This document shows, in pieces, positions 55,549 through 64,000 of a stretch of 64,000 nucleotides of DNA. Numbering within the stretch: position 1 is the stretch's first letter; each line of letters begins with the position of its first letter. The position numbers and the translations under genes are program-made. The DNA is from Psychrobacter sp. PL19 (GTDB taxonomy: Bacteria; Pseudomonadota; Gammaproteobacteria; Pseudomonadales; Moraxellaceae): the NCBI RefSeq assembly GCF_017875835.1, contig NZ_JAGING010000001.1, positions 2,480,001-2,544,000 of the forward strand, written 5' to 3'. The notes under the pieces were generated by a model. That model worked only from the letters and a program-made list of their open reading frames with translations, made no database searches and had not been told where the DNA came from.

Positions 55549-55628
55549 TTTTTTGACAACTTAGTTTTTTGACAACTTAGTTTTTTGACAACTTAGTTTT
55601 TTGATAACTTAGTTTTTTGATAACTTGG
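55549..55628. repeat. Five 16-bp tandem repeats upstream of the HIT gene
   Basis: The unit TTTTTTGACAACTTAG occurs in five copies, three identical and two with small changes (GATAAC, final TTGG). It starts 15 bases upstream of the HIT start codon. Each unit carries TTGACA on the plus strand, identical to a -35 box, spaced 16 bases apart. Confidence 0.92.
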
Positions 55629-55932
55629 CTATTAGGTAATAGCATTTGACAGTTATCGCTGTTAATGATGGTGTCTACAATATAGTGGACGAAATATCCT
55701 TACAGTACAAGTTGCGGTTAAGTTGATACAGTCGATTCCGTATAAGGTAAAGTCACTTGTGGCACTATGCCATTTCTGAATTGGATTAACTATGTGAAAA
55801 GCTATCATAAAAGTAGTACAAATAATAAATACCGTATCAATAATAATGCTTGTAACTTAAGCATGCTAATTTATTGGCGAGTAACGTGGTTTAAATGTTA
55901 TATTAATCACACGTTTTATTAACTTTAAGTTT
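55629..55932. other. Divergent promoter region, HIT / 55933 gene
   Basis: About 300 bases with an extended -10-like TGTTATATT at about 55896-55904, suitable for the plus-strand gene starting at 55933. No gene or RNA recognised. Confidence 0.4.
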
Positions 55933-56703
55933 ATGGAATCGACTGCCTTGCCCACTCAATTATCAAATCATACTGACACTTATGTAGAACCACCTAATAT
56001 TATAGAGGCGGCGGCTACCTCTAGTAGTGAATCGCGAGAGCCTGCGGCCGACGAAAATATTAGCAAAACTATCGATCCCAACGCTATTATTTTGGCACAA
56101 TCGTTAACAGATACTGCGGTCAGCTGGCGTATTCATAATTGTAAAATTAGTAAAAAGACCGTGACCCAAGAGTTACCGATGTTGTTTTTATATCATTATG
56201 ATAGTTTGGATGACAGTGTCAAACAGGCGCACCCATTGACACCTGCTTTACTTATGCAATTTAACACCTCTATGACTGCTGATACTGCTGCCAAACTGAT
56301 TGGTATTACAGGCGACTTGTTAGCAAGCCCTTGGCATGTAAAAGTTGTCGGCTCGTTAGTGGTGTTTAGCGAAGCATTACAATTGGCCGTGCGGCTACGT
56401 TGGACCAATACCGGCAAAAGTACTCAGCAGCTATATACCCAAAGTGCAGATGAAGCCCTTACCACAGCCTTTAAAGACTGGCAATTTTTTGGTCGTGTGG
56501 ATGTGCTGTATAAAAACGACAAACAGCCACTAATTAGTATTGATGAGCACAATGAAGACCAAGAACAACTACACACTATTGATGCCAGCGCTGATTATCA
56601 GTATCTGCCAGCGACTCACGCCCTAATCGTTATCGCCAAGCTAGAGGCAGATAAAGCAGAGCTACCCTGGTTTGAGTCGGCTATCTTAGAACGCCTCGAG
56701 TAA
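55933..56703 (+). CDS. Unknown protein of 256 residues
   Basis: No family recognised. The first 50 residues are Ser/Glu/Thr-rich and probably disordered; the remainder (about 55-250) alternates beta strands and helices, with WRIHNCKISKKTVTQELPMLFLYHYD, LIGITGDLLASPWHVKVVGSLVVFSEALQLAVRLRW and WQFFGRVDVLYKNDKQPLISID segments. It is cytoplasmic, with no signal or membrane helix. A TGTTATATT promoter-like element lies about 30 bases upstream. The start ATG lacks a strong ribosome binding site, and an upstream start is not available because of an in-frame stop region. Confidence 0.6.
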   Translation: MESTALPTQLSNHTDTYVEPPNIIEAAATSSSESREPAADENISKTIDPNAIILAQSLTDTAVSWRIHNCKISKKTVTQELPMLFLYHYDSLDDSVKQAHPLTPALLMQFNTSMTADTAAKLIGITGDLLASPWHVKVVGSLVVFSEALQLAVRLRWTNTGKSTQQLYTQSADEALTTAFKDWQFFGRVDVLYKNDKQPLISIDEHNEDQEQLHTIDASADYQYLPATHALIVIAKLEADKAELPWFESAILERLE

Positions 56704-56927
56704 CGTTTGAGTCCCAATTTCTTTACGATTGTCCACGGATTGGTTTTAGTTACTGATATCTAATGGTATGGTATCGTGACTTCTTCATAACATCTGGTTA
56801 TTTATTAAAAATAGTTTTTTAATACCGACTTTCTAATAGTACCCCCTATCTATAAAAAATACATTATCAACGTCCTAGTTGGGGACTCATACCTGAATAC
56901 ACCCCGACTACTTGTAAGGAATATCAT

Positions 56928-58811
56928 ATGGACTATCTCTCAAAAACTTCTACTGGCGGTCGTAACATGGCAGGTGCACGAGCACTGTGGCGCGCCACCG
57001 GCATGACTGATGGCGACTTTGGCAAACCTATTATTGCCATTGCTAACTCATTCACTCAGTTTGTGCCCGGTCATGTCCATCTTAAAGACTTAGGACAACT
57101 GGTCGCGCGCGAGATTGAAAGCGCAGGCGGCGTCGCCAAAGAGTTTAATACCATTGCGGTCGATGACGGTATTGCCATGGGACATAGCGGTATGCTGTAC
57201 TCTTTGCCCAGCCGTGACTTGATTGCTGACTCTGTGGAATATATGGTCAATGCCCATTGCGCGGATGCCCTAGTTTGTATCTCTAACTGCGATAAAATCA
57301 CCCCCGGTATGTTAATGGCCGCCATGCGTCTTAATATTCCCACCATCTTTATCTCAGGCGGCCCAATGGAAGCGGGCAAAATTCTAGCCAGTACGGTTGG
57401 AAAAAGTCATAATAGTGAAGATGGTGGCAGTACCATTCGTAAGCTTGACCTTGTTGATGCGATGATGGATGCGGCAGATGAAAGTATCAGTGATGAAGAT
57501 GTCGCCGCTATCGAAGTCTCAGCCTGTCCCACTTGCGGTTCGTGCTCTGGTATGTTTACTGCCAACTCTATGAACTGCTTGACCGAGGCATTAGGACTGG
57601 CATTACCGGGTAATGGCTCGCTGCTTGCGACTCACTCACTACGTCGCGAGCTGTTCTTAGAAGCGGGACGTACTATTGTGTCCCTGGCCAAACGTCGCTA
57701 TGAGCAAGATGATGATTCAGTCCTACCGCGCTCAATCGCTACTAAAGCGGCCTTTGAAAATGCCATGACCTTAGATATCACCATGGGCGGCTCGACCAAT
57801 ACTATTTTGCACCTACTGGCCGCTGCTAATGAAGCAGAAGTCGACTTTAAAATGCCTGATATTGACCGTTTAAGTCGCAATGTACCTTGTCTGGCTAAGG
57901 TTGCCCCAGCCTCGCAAAAATATCATATGGAAGATGTGCATCGCGCTGGCGGTGTCTTTGCGCTGCTAGCCGAGCTTGACCGGATCGGCTTGCTCAATAC
58001 TGGTTTGCCAACTGTCCATAGTCCAACGTTAAAAGCCGCCATTGATAAGTGGGATATTATGAATCCTGACAATCTTGAGGCGCGCGCAAGATATATCGCA
58101 GCACCAGGCGGCGTACGTACCACCGAGGCCTTCTCCCAATCAAAAGAATGGTCGAACCTCGATGTTAATCGTGAGTCAGGTTGTATTCGTAGTGCCGAGC
58201 ATGCTTATTCCGAAGATGGTGGCCTAGCAGTCCTCTATGGTAATATTGCCGAGCGTGGCTGCGTGGTCAAAACTGCTGGGGTCGATGACAGTATCTTAGT
58301 CTTTACTGGACGCGCGCGTATATTTGAGTCCCAAGATGACGCGGTAACCGCCGTGCTAGCCAATAGTATCGTGGCCGGTGACGTGGTTCTTATCCGCTAT
58401 GAAGGCCCCAAAGGCGGTCCCGGTATGCAAGAAATGCTCTACCCGACTACTTACCTGAAGGCTAAAGGCCTCGGTAAAGCCTGCGCGCTATTCACTGATG
58501 GTCGTTTCTCTGGTGGTACGTCAGGCCTATCCATTGGTCATTCTAGCCCTGAAGCGGCTGAAGGTGGCGCAATCGGTCTGGTTCACGAAGGCGATATCAT
58601 TCACATTGATATTCCTAACCGTACCATTAATATGCAAGTCAGTGATGCTGACATAGCCGCGCGCCGCGAAGAAATGGAAAGTCGTGGCCGTGATGCCTGG
58701 AAGCCTACCCATCGCCAGCGTCATGTATCTCCTGCCCTACGCGCCTACGCCGCTATGACCACCAGTGCTGATACCGGTGCGGTGCGTGATGTGACCCAGG
58801 TAGAGCGCTAG
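56928..58811 (+). CDS. ilvD: Dihydroxy-acid dehydratase
   Basis: IlvD dehydrates 2,3-dihydroxy-3-methylbutanoate and its isoleucine analogue in branched-chain amino acid synthesis. The 627-residue protein (616 in E. coli) has iron-sulfur cluster cysteines in [11 protein letters not shown] and [17 protein letters not shown], followed by the [18 protein letters not shown] segment ([12 protein letters not shown]) and the carboxylated-lysine region near the [16 protein letters not shown]. The C-terminal domain has [26 protein letters not shown], typical of DHAD. No ilv neighbours lie close. The gene has AAGGAATAT about 5 bases before the ATG. Confidence 0.98.
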   Translation: MDYLSKTSTGGRNMAGARALWRATGMTDGDFGKPIIAIANSFTQFVPGHVHLKDLGQLVAREIESAGGVAKEFNTIAVDDGIAMGHSGMLYSLPSRDLIADSVEYMVNAHCADALVCISNCDKITPGMLMAAMRLNIPTIFISGGPMEAGKILASTVGKSHNSEDGGSTIRKLDLVDAMMDAADESISDEDVAAIEVSACPTCGSCSGMFTANSMNCLTEALGLALPGNGSLLATHSLRRELFLEAGRTIVSLAKRRYEQDDDSVLPRSIATKAAFENAMTLDITMGGSTNTILHLLAAANEAEVDFKMPDIDRLSRNVPCLAKVAPASQKYHMEDVHRAGGVFALLAELDRIGLLNTGLPTVHSPTLKAAIDKWDIMNPDNLEARARYIAAPGGVRTTEAFSQSKEWSNLDVNRESGCIRSAEHAYSEDGGLAVLYGNIAERGCVVKTAGVDDSILVFTGRARIFESQDDAVTAVLANSIVAGDVVLIRYEGPKGGPGMQEMLYPTTYLKAKGLGKACALFTDGRFSGGTSGLSIGHSSPEAAEGGAIGLVHEGDIIHIDIPNRTINMQVSDADIAARREEMESRGRDAWKPTHRQRHVSPALRAYAAMTTSADTGAVRDVTQVER

Positions 58812-59149
58812 GATTTAAATGCTGAGCTCATATTAAACTAGCAATCACTTAAAGACAGACAATGACACGGTATTTTTTTGATGCCTATATTCTAAATTTA
58901 TCCTAAGTCAGCCTAGCGCTGGCTTTTTTTTCACCAAAAAACAACGTAGCAGCCGTTCTGATAACGATTTTTTGCGGAGCTCGCCAGCTTTTACCGTCAT
59001 GATAAATATTGTTTATAACTTATATTCTTTATTATCCATATTTGACGGTATTGAACTATCTTGGCCTTGCATTCTGGTAGCTGTTATTAATTGCCCGTTT
59101 TAAGCGTTTTTTCGCTATTCAAATTAACATACCCGTGTGCGTAAACCTT
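58812..59149. other. ilvD-antiporter gap
   Basis: A 338-base gap containing a short stem with a T run after ilvD and the region upstream of the antiporter start. No gene recognised. Confidence 0.45.
58909..58931 (+). terminator. Possible terminator after ilvD
   Basis: A weak stem (CAGCC...GGCT) followed by eight T. Confidence 0.5.
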
Positions 59150-60400
59150 ATGATCGAAAACTATAACTTATTCTTATTAGTGTGCGGGGTTGCCTTCTTA
59201 TTTGGGGCATTATTCCCTATTATGTTTAAGCGCGCGCCTATCTCCTTGCCTATGTTACAGGTTAGTTTTGGGATGATGACGGGTTACTGGTGGACAACAT
59301 TGTCATTTTTAGATCCCATAGATAATGGCTTAATTATTGAAAAGCTCACTGAAATTGTGGTGCTAGTCTCCTTAGTTGGTGCCGGTATCAAGATTGACAC
59401 GCCCCTCACTTGGCAGTTATGGCGTCCTACGGCGCGTTTATTACTTATTACTATGCCGATTGGTATCTTCGCGATGGCATTTTTGGGCTACTACGCGTTT
59501 GGGCTCAGCATGGGCGCAGCGATTTTACTCGGGGCGGTACTGGCACCCACAGATCCCGTACTAGCCTCTAGTATTCAAGTTGGACCACCTAATACTGGCG
59601 GTGAGGATACGCCGCGCTTTACTTTAACTTCAGAGGCAGGACTGAATGATGGTTTAGCCTTTCCCTTTGTTTATCTCGCCATAAAGATAGCCGAAGCCTA
59701 TGATCAAGGGCAACGCTTTACTGGTGAGATGTTATGGTCGTGGTTTACCCATGATGTACTATGGAAAATTGGCGCGGGCTTGGTCGTTGGCGTGGTGGTC
59801 GGTAAAGTACTGGCAAAAGTCGTATTCTCAAAACATCTGAAAGAGACCACTATTTCTCAAGGTTATGTGGTGATTGCACTGACCTTGCTGGCCTATGGAC
59901 TGGCCGAATATGTACACAGTTATGGCTTTATTGCAGTTTTTATCGCCGCTTTTGTGTTTCGTCGTTTAGAGCGTGAACACACTTATCACCATAAGTTGCA
60001 CGACTTCGCTGAACAGTCAGAGGGATTACTGATGTCATTAGTGTTGGTGACTTTTGGTATGTTCATTGGTCAAGGTTTACAATCGGGGGTCGAGCTAACA
60101 TGGCGGGTATATATTGTTAGTTTTACATTCTTACTATTAATACGTCCGATTGGTGGGATGATCGCGTTGTCAGGGCTAAAAATGCCCCCTACAGAAAAAT
60201 ATGCTATATCTGCTCTGGGTATCCGTGGCATTGGTACCCTATACTACTTATCATACGCACTCAATCAGGGATTTTTCGCCGAAGAGGATGCCATTAAATT
60301 ATGGGTGGTGTGCTCAATTGTAATTTTAGCTTCTATCTTTATTCATGGCTTGAGTGCGCCAAGGCTATTACAAATGACCATAAACAAGCCGCGCAAGTAA
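59150..60400 (+). CDS. CPA1-type cation:proton antiporter
   Basis: A 416-residue membrane antiporter exchanging Na+ or K+ for H+. The CPA1 ion-binding motifs are visible as GAVLAPTDPVLASSIQVGPP (about 128-147), the SEAGLNDGLAFPF motif (about 163-175) with the conserved Asn-Asp pair, and the C-terminal RPIGGMIALSG segment. About 12 membrane helices with no cytoplasmic regulatory tail. An in-frame GTG at 59135 adds five residues; neither has a strong ribosome binding site, so the start is uncertain. Na+/H+ exchange is most likely given the family. Confidence 0.9.
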   Translation: MIENYNLFLLVCGVAFLFGALFPIMFKRAPISLPMLQVSFGMMTGYWWTTLSFLDPIDNGLIIEKLTEIVVLVSLVGAGIKIDTPLTWQLWRPTARLLLITMPIGIFAMAFLGYYAFGLSMGAAILLGAVLAPTDPVLASSIQVGPPNTGGEDTPRFTLTSEAGLNDGLAFPFVYLAIKIAEAYDQGQRFTGEMLWSWFTHDVLWKIGAGLVVGVVVGKVLAKVVFSKHLKETTISQGYVVIALTLLAYGLAEYVHSYGFIAVFIAAFVFRRLEREHTYHHKLHDFAEQSEGLLMSLVLVTFGMFIGQGLQSGVELTWRVYIVSFTFLLLIRPIGGMIALSGLKMPPTEKYAISALGIRGIGTLYYLSYALNQGFFAEEDAIKLWVVCSIVILASIFIHGLSAPRLLQMTINKPRK

Positions 60401-60460
60401 TGCGATTGCTAATAGTCAATCCACCATAAGATGGATAAGCAGCAGTACCTCTATTAACGA

Positions 60461-60488
60461 CCTAAGCGATATATTGTTATCACTTAGG
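60461..60488. terminator. Weak hairpin between convergent genes
   Basis: CCTAAG pairs with CTTAGG around a 16-base AT-rich loop. No T run; weak support for termination of the antiporter transcript or the convergent one. Confidence 0.3.
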
Positions 60489-60519
60489 TTGACCCTGTAG
60501 CAATTTTAAAGTGAGAAAA

Positions 60520-61971
60520 TTAAACATCAATCAAAGCTAGCAGTGCTTCGGTCAAAGCAAACTGACGGATATCATTGAGCATGGTCACATCAAAATTATG
60601 CACAAAGGCAAATGACAGTTGCTGTGCAGGATCGCACCATGCTACTGAGCCGTTGTAGCCCATATGACCAAAACCTCGGTCACTGACTTTGGTCGCTTCG
60701 TCTTGTGTACGTTCTGCACAAAGTTGTAGTAAACGATGGTAGCCCAGACGCCACTCCATATTCGTCGGCATAACCGCATCCATACCGGACCCCTGTACGG
60801 TAGAAAGTTGGGCAAATGTTGCTGTATCAATAAGGGTCTGTCCTTGCCACTCGCCGCCGTTTGCCAACATGGCATAAATAGTGGCGAGTGCCTGTGCTGA
60901 AGCAACACCATTAACGGCTGGAATAACCGCCTGTAATGCCTCGGCACTGTAATAATCAATAGGTTGTTTGCTAGTAGGTATTAGCGCCGCTTTATAATTA
61001 TTTAGATTGAGCTTGCTGTGATCAAAATATAAGCGATTGATTTGGGTAGCGGACAGCCGAGTATTTTCTGGGGTTAACTTTTGGTCGGTGGCCAGTTGTT
61101 GCCAGCAATGGTAACTGGGCAGCTTGGCATAAGTATCTAGTGTTTGTGCAGAGTCCGCTTTTAGCACAGGCTTATGACGTTTGCCATGCAGCTGTGGGCG
61201 GTCTTGCTCCGACGTCTCAATTTTCTTAACTGAAAAATTTTTAACTGGCTTGGCAAGCTGTTGTACTTTATTAATAGGCACACCAAAATAGCAGCTATCG
61301 GCAATACCTAACGGCTCAGTTAAATAATGACGTAACGCTGAGGCCAACGACATATCCGTGACTTGCTCTATTAAACCGCCTAATACCCAACCATAGACCA
61401 AGGCGCTATAAGCACTGACATACGAGCCACTATTATGTGCTTGAGCGGTCGGCATGGCAGCAACCTTAGCAACCATCTTATCCCAATCAACTAGCGTCTC
61501 GTTATCAGCATCAATAGTGGTGATCGCAAACAAACCAGCTTGATGCGACATCACTCCACGTAGCGTGATATCGGCTTTGCCGTTAGCAGCAAATGCCGGC
61601 CAATAGCTCGCTATCGGCAGATCATAGTCTAATAATTGCTGAGTGACCAAAACATGTACTAACGTTGCCAGCACTCCTTTGCCAGTAGAGAAGTTCAGTG
61701 ACAAGGTGTCGGTCTGCCATGGCAACTCTGCCTGTGCCATGCCGATAGATGCCTGTGCGATACACTTGCCAGCTTGATAAACCACCAGTGAACCACCGGC
61801 GGGGGCATCGTCAAGCTGCAAGTCGGCTAACAGCTGCTGCAGGCATTGCTGAAGTTTGGTATTGATACTATTACTATCTTTATGATCATCTTTATGATCA
61901 TCTTTATGACCATCTTTATGACCATCTTTATGACCATCTTGGTCAGAGCTACTGCTATTGTGATCAGTCAT
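60520..61971 (-). CDS. Beta-lactamase-fold serine hydrolase with N-terminal His/Asp repeats
   Basis: A class C beta-lactamase/EstB-like hydrolase of 483 residues. The nucleophile motif is S95-T-G-K98; the Tyr of the YxN-like motif is probably in the YVSAYSALVYGW region (about 186-197), and a third motif GHMGYNGS near residue 440 replaces KTG, as in EstB-type esterases. No signal peptide is visible, so it appears cytoplasmic. The N-terminus is unusual: residues 12-31 are five DGHK/DDHK tetrapeptides from an in-frame 12-bp tandem repeat. Its substrate is unknown, and penicillin hydrolysis is unlikely. Confidence 0.87.
   Translation of the reverse strand: MTDHNSSSSDQDGHKDGHKDGHKDDHKDDHKDSNSINTKLQQCLQQLLADLQLDDAPAGGSLVVYQAGKCIAQASIGMAQAELPWQTDTLSLNFSTGKGVLATLVHVLVTQQLLDYDLPIASYWPAFAANGKADITLRGVMSHQAGLFAITTIDADNETLVDWDKMVAKVAAMPTAQAHNSGSYVSAYSALVYGWVLGGLIEQVTDMSLASALRHYLTEPLGIADSCYFGVPINKVQQLAKPVKNFSVKKIETSEQDRPQLHGKRHKPVLKADSAQTLDTYAKLPSYHCWQQLATDQKLTPENTRLSATQINRLYFDHSKLNLNNYKAALIPTSKQPIDYYSAEALQAVIPAVNGVASAQALATIYAMLANGGEWQGQTLIDTATFAQLSTVQGSGMDAVMPTNMEWRLGYHRLLQLCAERTQDEATKVSDRGFGHMGYNGSVAWCDPAQQLSFAFVHNFDVTMLNDIRQFALTEALLALIDV
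61873..61944. repeat. 12-bp repeat encoding (D/G)HK in the serine hydrolase
   Basis: Six near-identical 12-base units (CATCTTTATGAC variants) inside the gene encode Asp-Gly/Asp-His-Lys. A change in copy number adds or removes four residues without shifting frame. Confidence 0.9.
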
Positions 61972-62078
61972 GACTGTCTCTTTTTTATTATTGTTTTAAG
62001 GATAATCTTAAACACCAATGCTGATTAAAGTGCTAAAAATTTTAAAATAAGCGCTTAAGATTGGCCTCTACTGACATT

Positions 62079-62103
62079 AAAAAAGGCCACCTACTGGTCG
62101 CCT
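62079..62103 (-). terminator. Terminator after the DUF442-like gene
   Basis: On the minus strand GGCGACC and GGTGGCC pair with one mismatch around AGTA and are followed by six T. Confidence 0.65.
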
Positions 62104-62161
62104 GATATTGTTAAATTACTGGGTTGTTATTGTTCAACATAGCCGCTACATGCCTGCCTAC

Positions 62162-62764
62162 TTAACGTGGTACTAATAGGCGATTATGTACCTCTTGCTC
62201 AAGACTGGTCAGACCGTGACTGTATCCACGTTCCATTGCTGTTTCTACTTTACGACCACGTAACCAGCCTGCACGTAAGGTCATTGCTGCTCCTACTCGG
62301 TTACCTGACTGACAATGCATCGCTATTTTTTTGCCGTGATACTGGCGTAAAATTCTATCAAACGCTAGGATATTTAGCTGTTTTAAATCTTCTACACCGC
62401 ATATTGGCAGGTGTTGGTAATACATGCCCGCTTGCTCAACAGCTGCTGCCTCGTCGAAGCATAATTCATCATCAGGTTGCAAGTTGAGCACCACTTCAAC
62501 CCCAGCATTCGCTAACGCAATGACTCTATCACTATTAAGCGCACCGCAGACGATAGTTTGTTCATCAGGGCGAAAATAAGGCTGCAGCACGGTGGCAAGA
62601 TTGATACCGTTATCAATATTATTAGCATCACTACTAGTATTAGCAACGATGTCGTTAGCGGCTACTTGTTCAGTAGTAGACGCTTGAGCTGATGAGCTAT
62701 TAGAGCCAGATGTGCTGGTGGAAATTTGAAGGCTCATAGCATTTTCATGTGAAGTCATAGTCAT
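62162..62764 (-). CDS. DUF442-type protein phosphatase-like protein
   Basis: A 200-residue member of the dual-specificity-phosphatase-like DUF442/BLH group, seen beside or fused to metallo-beta-lactamase-fold proteins in other bacteria. Its signature is CGALNSDRVIALANAGVEVVLNLQPDDE at about 73-100 and the catalytic loop HCQSGNRVG at 150-158, giving Cys151 and Arg156 with four residues between them (classical PTPs have five), as is usual for the family. The first 50 residues are Ser/Thr-rich and low complexity, not part of the fold. Role unknown, perhaps sulfide or cofactor related in the family. Confidence 0.82.
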   Translation of the reverse strand: MTMTSHENAMSLQISTSTSGSNSSSAQASTTEQVAANDIVANTSSDANNIDNGINLATVLQPYFRPDEQTIVCGALNSDRVIALANAGVEVVLNLQPDDELCFDEAAAVEQAGMYYQHLPICGVEDLKQLNILAFDRILRQYHGKKIAMHCQSGNRVGAAMTLRAGWLRGRKVETAMERGYSHGLTSLEQEVHNRLLVPR

Positions 62765-62821
62765 AAATTTATTAGTTAAATATAGCGGTTAAGTAAAGGT
62801 AGACAGCTATTGCTCATCTAT

Positions 62822-62917
62822 CAAAGTTACTGGCAAAGTTACTGGCAAAGTTACTGGCAAAGTTACTGGCAAAGTTACTGGCAAGGTTACTGGCAAGGTT
62901 ACTGGCAAGGTTACTGG
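62822..62917. repeat. Eight 12-bp tandem repeats containing the MaoC gene stop codon
   Basis: In gene orientation the unit CCAGTAACTTTG (or CCAGTAACCTTG) repeats eight times without gaps. The innermost copy holds the gene's own last codon and stop, and each further unit repeats the TAA in the same frame. Confidence 0.95.
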
Positions 62918-63828
62918 TCTTCAGCAAGCAATTTAATATGTCCGGCAAGATGAGGCTTGTCGTTTTTCGCGCTATATAAGCCGAAATGACAAGTATTCTC
63001 TACGCTGTCAAGTGTCGCTACTGGTTCAGCGATTAACTCTACTTCTGATGGTAAAAAGATGGGTAGCTTGAATGATACTTCGACTGTACAAGCGTCAGGT
63101 AACTCGCCCATCATCGCCAAACATTTGGCCTTTGACCACATACCATGAGCAATGGCTTTAGGAAACCCAAAGGCACGCGCTGATAAAGGATGTAAATGAA
63201 TGAGATTAAAATCACCAGAAATAAAGGCATAACGGCGACCTATATCTTCTGGCACTTCAAAGATGTTATGCACCCCCGCTTCGTCTACTATCGGCTTCAC
63301 AGTAACTGGACGTGGGGCACTTTTACCACTTGCACTGCTATCAGGCTTTTTGCTACGTGACAAATAAGTTGATGTGCCTTGCCAAATGATCTCGTTACCA
63401 GACTTAATAATCGTGACAAAATCAAATTGCTGACCTTGATTGTGATCACGTAAATTATCGAATGCCACAGACATGGTGACCGTCTCACGCTCACCAATAC
63501 GACGATACTGAGTCACACTATTGTCAACGTGCACCATACCTAACATTGCAAAAGGAAACGGCTCTTTGACCATCATGTTCATCTGTAGCGCTTGTGACAG
63601 CACTGAGAAATAAGTGATAGGGACTTTACCATTATCGGCAAAACCACAGATCTTACGGTAGTCTTTGAGATTAGCCTGATCAATGTGCAGATCGTCCACA
63701 TAGTAGGTTGCTTGCGGCAACGCATCTTTACCGACTTTAGCGTTATCGCCAATAGGCAATAAGCTTTTGATAATATTGGCGTAGGTGGTATGCGCTTTTG
63801 GTAACGCATCATAATGTTTGTCTGACAT
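62911..63828 (-). CDS. MaoC-type (R)-hydratase-like protein
   Basis: A 305-residue hot-dog-fold protein related to MaoC/enoyl-CoA hydratase 2, which hydrates trans-enoyl-CoA or acyl carrier substrates to the (R)-3-hydroxy form. The catalytic motif is in SGDFNLIHLHPLSARAFGFPKAIAHGMWS near residues 205-233, with Asp and His five apart. The N-terminal half looks like a second, degenerate hot-dog domain, as in double-hot-dog dehydratases. A Ser/Pro-rich linker (about 160-180) joins them. The gene runs into a tandem repeat at its stop. Confidence 0.87.
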   Translation of the reverse strand: MSDKHYDALPKAHTTYANIIKSLLPIGDNAKVGKDALPQATYYVDDLHIDQANLKDYRKICGFADNGKVPITYFSVLSQALQMNMMVKEPFPFAMLGMVHVDNSVTQYRRIGERETVTMSVAFDNLRDHNQGQQFDFVTIIKSGNEIIWQGTSTYLSRSKKPDSSASGKSAPRPVTVKPIVDEAGVHNIFEVPEDIGRRYAFISGDFNLIHLHPLSARAFGFPKAIAHGMWSKAKCLAMMGELPDACTVEVSFKLPIFLPSEVELIAEPVATLDSVENTCHFGLYSAKNDKPHLAGHIKLLAEDQ

Positions 63829-64000
63829 AAATCAATCCTAAGTGGGCTTTAACAAATTTTGTTAGCGCATCCGTGAGGCCACTGAATGGCTTATTTTACA
63901 GTCTTATCTTTACACAATAGATGAAACCATAAGTCCAACTAACTGTCTAAACGAGTAAGAAAACAGCTGAATATAAATGTGTGAACCGCAAATTTAGCGT
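63829..64000. other. Upstream region at the window end
   Basis: 172 bases upstream of the MaoC-like gene; presumably its promoter. No feature recognised, and the next gene lies outside the window. Confidence 0.4.

Noticed and set aside
55549..55628. CRISPR array
   Set aside because: The repeats are contiguous with no spacers and only 16 bp; they are simple tandem repeats. The same holds for the other arrays in the window.
60520..61971. Antibiotic-resistance beta-lactamase
   Set aside because: No signal peptide and an esterase-like third motif; EstB-type hydrolase is more likely.

Overview
The window looks like a contiguous piece of a Gammaproteobacterium of the family Moraxellaceae, most probably Psychrobacter. 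This is judged from remembered protein-sequence character (RpoD, NrdA/B, PurF, IlvD, SecD/F, GspL/M), from moderate GC with AT-rich intergenic DNA, and from an osmoprotection and sodium-transport set fitting a salt- and cold-tolerant organism. No database search was possible. There is no rRNA, tRNA, CRISPR array, insertion sequence, integrase or prophage module that I can support; nearly all genes are chromosomal housekeeping genes.

Layout. 1-2.4 kb: the 3' part of rpoD (its 5' end lies outside the window) and a YbeD-family protein. 2.4-9.0 kb: the class Ia ribonucleotide reductase locus, with tandem NrdR boxes, nrdA, an AT-rich block of three small unknown genes, nrdB, and the ferredoxin yfaE that maintains the NrdB radical. 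9-18 kb: cell-envelope genes (a DegS/DegQ-like protease, a Nif3-like protein, a shortened MltF-like and a long LysM-rich MltD lytic transglycosylase, an exported NTF2-like protein). 18-24 kb: a CNNM/CBS membrane protein and yajC-secD-secF. 24-27 kb: a MATE transporter and the azlCD exporter pair. 27-39 kb, mostly minus strand: pyrD-cvpA-purF, a DUF4870-like membrane protein, gspL-gspM, gpsA-sixA, a YdjA-like nitroreductase, zapE and an alpha/beta hydrolase. 39-43 kb: a lipoprotein, xseA-xseB and pncB. 43-55 kb: a betaine-type ABC transporter with substrate-binding and permease domains fused, a coniferyl-aldehyde-dehydrogenase-like enzyme, lipB, ppa, two small membrane proteins, dusB and a BetT-like BCCT carrier. 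55-64 kb: a HIT protein, an unknown protein, ilvD, a CPA1 antiporter, a serine hydrolase, a DUF442-type phosphatase and a MaoC-type hydratase.

How the genes connect. nrdA, nrdB and yfaE form one dNTP-supply unit under apparent NrdR control. yajC, secD and secF act together in Sec translocation. cvpA-purF and pyrD serve purine and pyrimidine synthesis. The ABC transporter, BetT-like carrier and CPA1 antiporter together suggest uptake of compatible solutes plus Na+/pH homeostasis.

Most unusual features. (i) nrdA and nrdB are separated by AT-rich DNA carrying a KTSC-like protein, a Cys/His-motif coiled-coil protein and a third small protein, preceded by a stretch that folds into paired stems with G-U wobbles. 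(ii) Short tandem duplications (5-18 bp units) repeatedly sit exactly at stop codons or just before start codons. (iii) Several core proteins carry low-complexity extensions or insertions (SecF, LipB, GpsA, XseA, the ABC ATPase, the serine hydrolase). No complete undescribed system can be proven from sequence alone; the nrdA-nrdB insert is the best candidate.
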